NCBI GenBank assembly: GCA_030150085.1
Contig: JASLGJ010000440.1
Span: forward strand, 1 to 6,803
Source: Candidatus Elarobacter sp.
GTDB taxonomy: Bacteria; Vulcanimicrobiota; Vulcanimicrobiia; Vulcanimicrobiales; Vulcanimicrobiaceae
Direction of reading: 5' to 3'
DNA length: 6,803 bases
Part shown: positions 5,759 through 6,803 of the stretch, one piece after another
Layout: each line of letters starts with the position of its first letter
How positions within the stretch are numbered: the first letter of the stretch is position 1
The notes under the pieces: generated by a model
Databases searched by the model: none
What the model was told of the DNA's origin: nothing
What the model saw: the letters and a program-made list of their open reading frames with translations, nothing else
Program-made: the position numbers and the translations under genes

Positions 5759-6803
5759 CCCGACCGCCCGCGCCGGGGCGTTCTCTGAACTTGGTTTCAA
5801 TGGCACGATCGCGCGACTGATTGAGGAGGTCGCTGACCTATACCTAGCGGACTCCATCCCCTGGGTCGTCGGCTACTCCGGCGGCAAGGATTCGACGGCG
5901 ACGCTCCAGCTCGTCTGGATGGCGCTGTCGCGGCTGCCGGTCGAGCAGCGCGCGAAGCCGGTCTACGTGATCAGCACGGATACGTTGGTCGAGAACCCCG
6001 TTGTCGCCGCCTGGGTCGCGCGCTCACTCGACCACATGGGCGACGCCGCTCGCGAGGCGGGCCTGCCGATCACCGCGAACCGCCTGACCCCGAAGGCGAC
6101 TGACAGCTTCTGGACCAATCTCGTCGGGCGCGGCTACCCGGCGCCCCGCCCGAAGTTCCGCTGGTGCACCGAGCGCCTGAAGATCAACCCGTCGAACCAG
6201 TTCATCTCAAACATCGTGAAGACAAACGGCGAGGCGATCGTCGTGCTCGGGATGCGCAAATCGGAGAGTCAGGCCCGGGCGAGGGTGATGGACCGCCTCG
6301 AAGGCGCCCGCGTTCGCGAGCGCCTTTCGCCGAACGCCAGCCTGCAAAACTCGTTTGTCTACACGCCTATCGAGAACTGGACCAACGACGACGTCTGGAC
6401 CTTTCTGATGCAGGTCCGGAATCCGTGGGGCTTCGCCAATCGCGACCTGCTTACCATGTATCAGGGCGCCTCGGCCGACGGCGAATGCCCGCTGGTGATC
6501 GACGCTTCCACGCCGAGTTGCGGCGACAGCCGGTTCGGATGCTGGGTCTGTACGCTGGTCGAGCGCGACCGGTCGATGACCGCGATGATCCAGAACGACC
6601 AAGAGAAAGAGTGGATGCTGCCGCTCCTCGAGCTGCGTAATGAATTGGACGAGGACGACCGTCACCTGCGCGACTTCCGCCGCATGAACGGGTCGGTGCA
6701 GCTCTACAAGGACCGGGTGATCCCGGGCCCTTACACCCAGGCCGCTCGCGAGCACTGGCTCCGGCGCCTGCTCGCGGCGCAGCAACACATCCGGCTAAAC
6801 GGA
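5748..6803 (+). CDS. dndC: DndC, ATP pyrophosphatase / iron-sulfur protein (C-terminus beyond window)
   Basis: I translated 352 codons from ATG 5748 to the right edge without a stop; DndC proteins are normally longer, so this is an edge truncation and not a broken gene. It belongs to the PAPS reductase/PP-loop family. The PP-loop SGGKDST (44-50) binds ATP; VYVISTDTLVENP (72-84) and RWCTERLK (138-145) are family segments. A cysteine cluster C247, C258, C265 and C268 (with GCWVC at 264-268) is positioned to ligate the 4Fe-4S cluster known in DndC. The protein works with DndD and DndE to incorporate sulfur delivered by DndA into the DNA backbone. AGGA (5738-5741), 6 nt before ATG, supports this start. 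The start codon lies within the last codons of dndB, implying translational coupling and matched expression. Confidence 0.93.
   Translation, partial: MPLNPTARAGAFSELGFNGTIARLIEEVADLYLADSIPWVVGYSGGKDSTATLQLVWMALSRLPVEQRAKPVYVISTDTLVENPVVAAWVARSLDHMGDAAREAGLPITANRLTPKATDSFWTNLVGRGYPAPRPKFRWCTERLKINPSNQFISNIVKTNGEAIVVLGMRKSESQARARVMDRLEGARVRERLSPNASLQNSFVYTPIENWTNDDVWTFLMQVRNPWGFANRDLLTMYQGASADGECPLVIDASTPSCGDSRFGCWVCTLVERDRSMTAMIQNDQEKEWMLPLLELRNELDEDDRHLRDFRRMNGSVQLYKDRVIPGPYTQAAREHWLRRLLAAQQHIRLNG

Noticed and set aside
6207..6788. A 193-codon minus-strand frame across dndC
   Set aside because: It is antisense to dndC, which has the PP-loop and the cysteine cluster in frame.
1..6803. CRISPR array or insertion sequence
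   Set aside because: I saw no regularly spaced repeats, no transposase motifs and no terminal inverted repeats with target duplications.

Overview
This window is part of a DNA phosphorothioation (Dnd) island in a high-GC bacterium. The GC-rich codon use, the purine-rich Shine-Dalgarno sites and the divergent dndA / dndB layout recall the Streptomyces dnd locus. An actinobacterial host is therefore plausible, but the sequence does not prove it and a high-GC proteobacterium cannot be excluded.

Layout, left to right. (1) Positions 1-1374, minus strand: a superfamily 2 DEAH helicase, truncated by the left window edge, of the kind found as a restriction-side partner in dnd islands. (2) 1375-1662: a regulatory intergenic region with a terminator-like hairpin facing the helicase, overlapping alternative hairpins, repeated TGGAAT boxes and a palindrome over the next gene's ribosome binding site. 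(3) 1663-2316 and 2319-3116, plus strand: a tightly coupled pair. The first encodes an Abi-like HEPN protein. The second encodes a two-domain protein with a conserved N-terminal domain of uncharacterised function and a C-terminal GIY-YIG (T5orf172/MUG113-like) nuclease domain. (4) 3019-3360, minus strand: a small DUF2958 protein, convergent with and overlapping the nuclease gene. (5) 3442-4602, minus strand: dndA, a cysteine desulfurase. (6) 4603-4681: the divergent promoter region. (7) 4682-5758, plus strand: dndB. (8) 5748 to the right edge, plus strand: dndC, truncated but with its ATP-binding and iron-sulfur motifs present. dndD and dndE would be expected beyond the right edge.

How the parts work together. 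In the established Dnd pathway, DndA supplies sulfur from cysteine and DndC (with DndD and DndE) inserts it into the DNA backbone. DndB is a DGQHR-domain protein that has been linked to negative regulation of the operon. The modified DNA marks self, and a restriction partner attacks unmarked DNA. Here the candidate restriction partner is the left-hand helicase; no dndFGH is visible in the window. The HEPN plus GIY-YIG pair sits between the helicase and dndA. It is the least explained part of the island and could be a second defence layer. The strongest regulatory signal is an 11-bp hairpin that buries the ribosome binding site of the DUF2958 gene in the dndA transcript.
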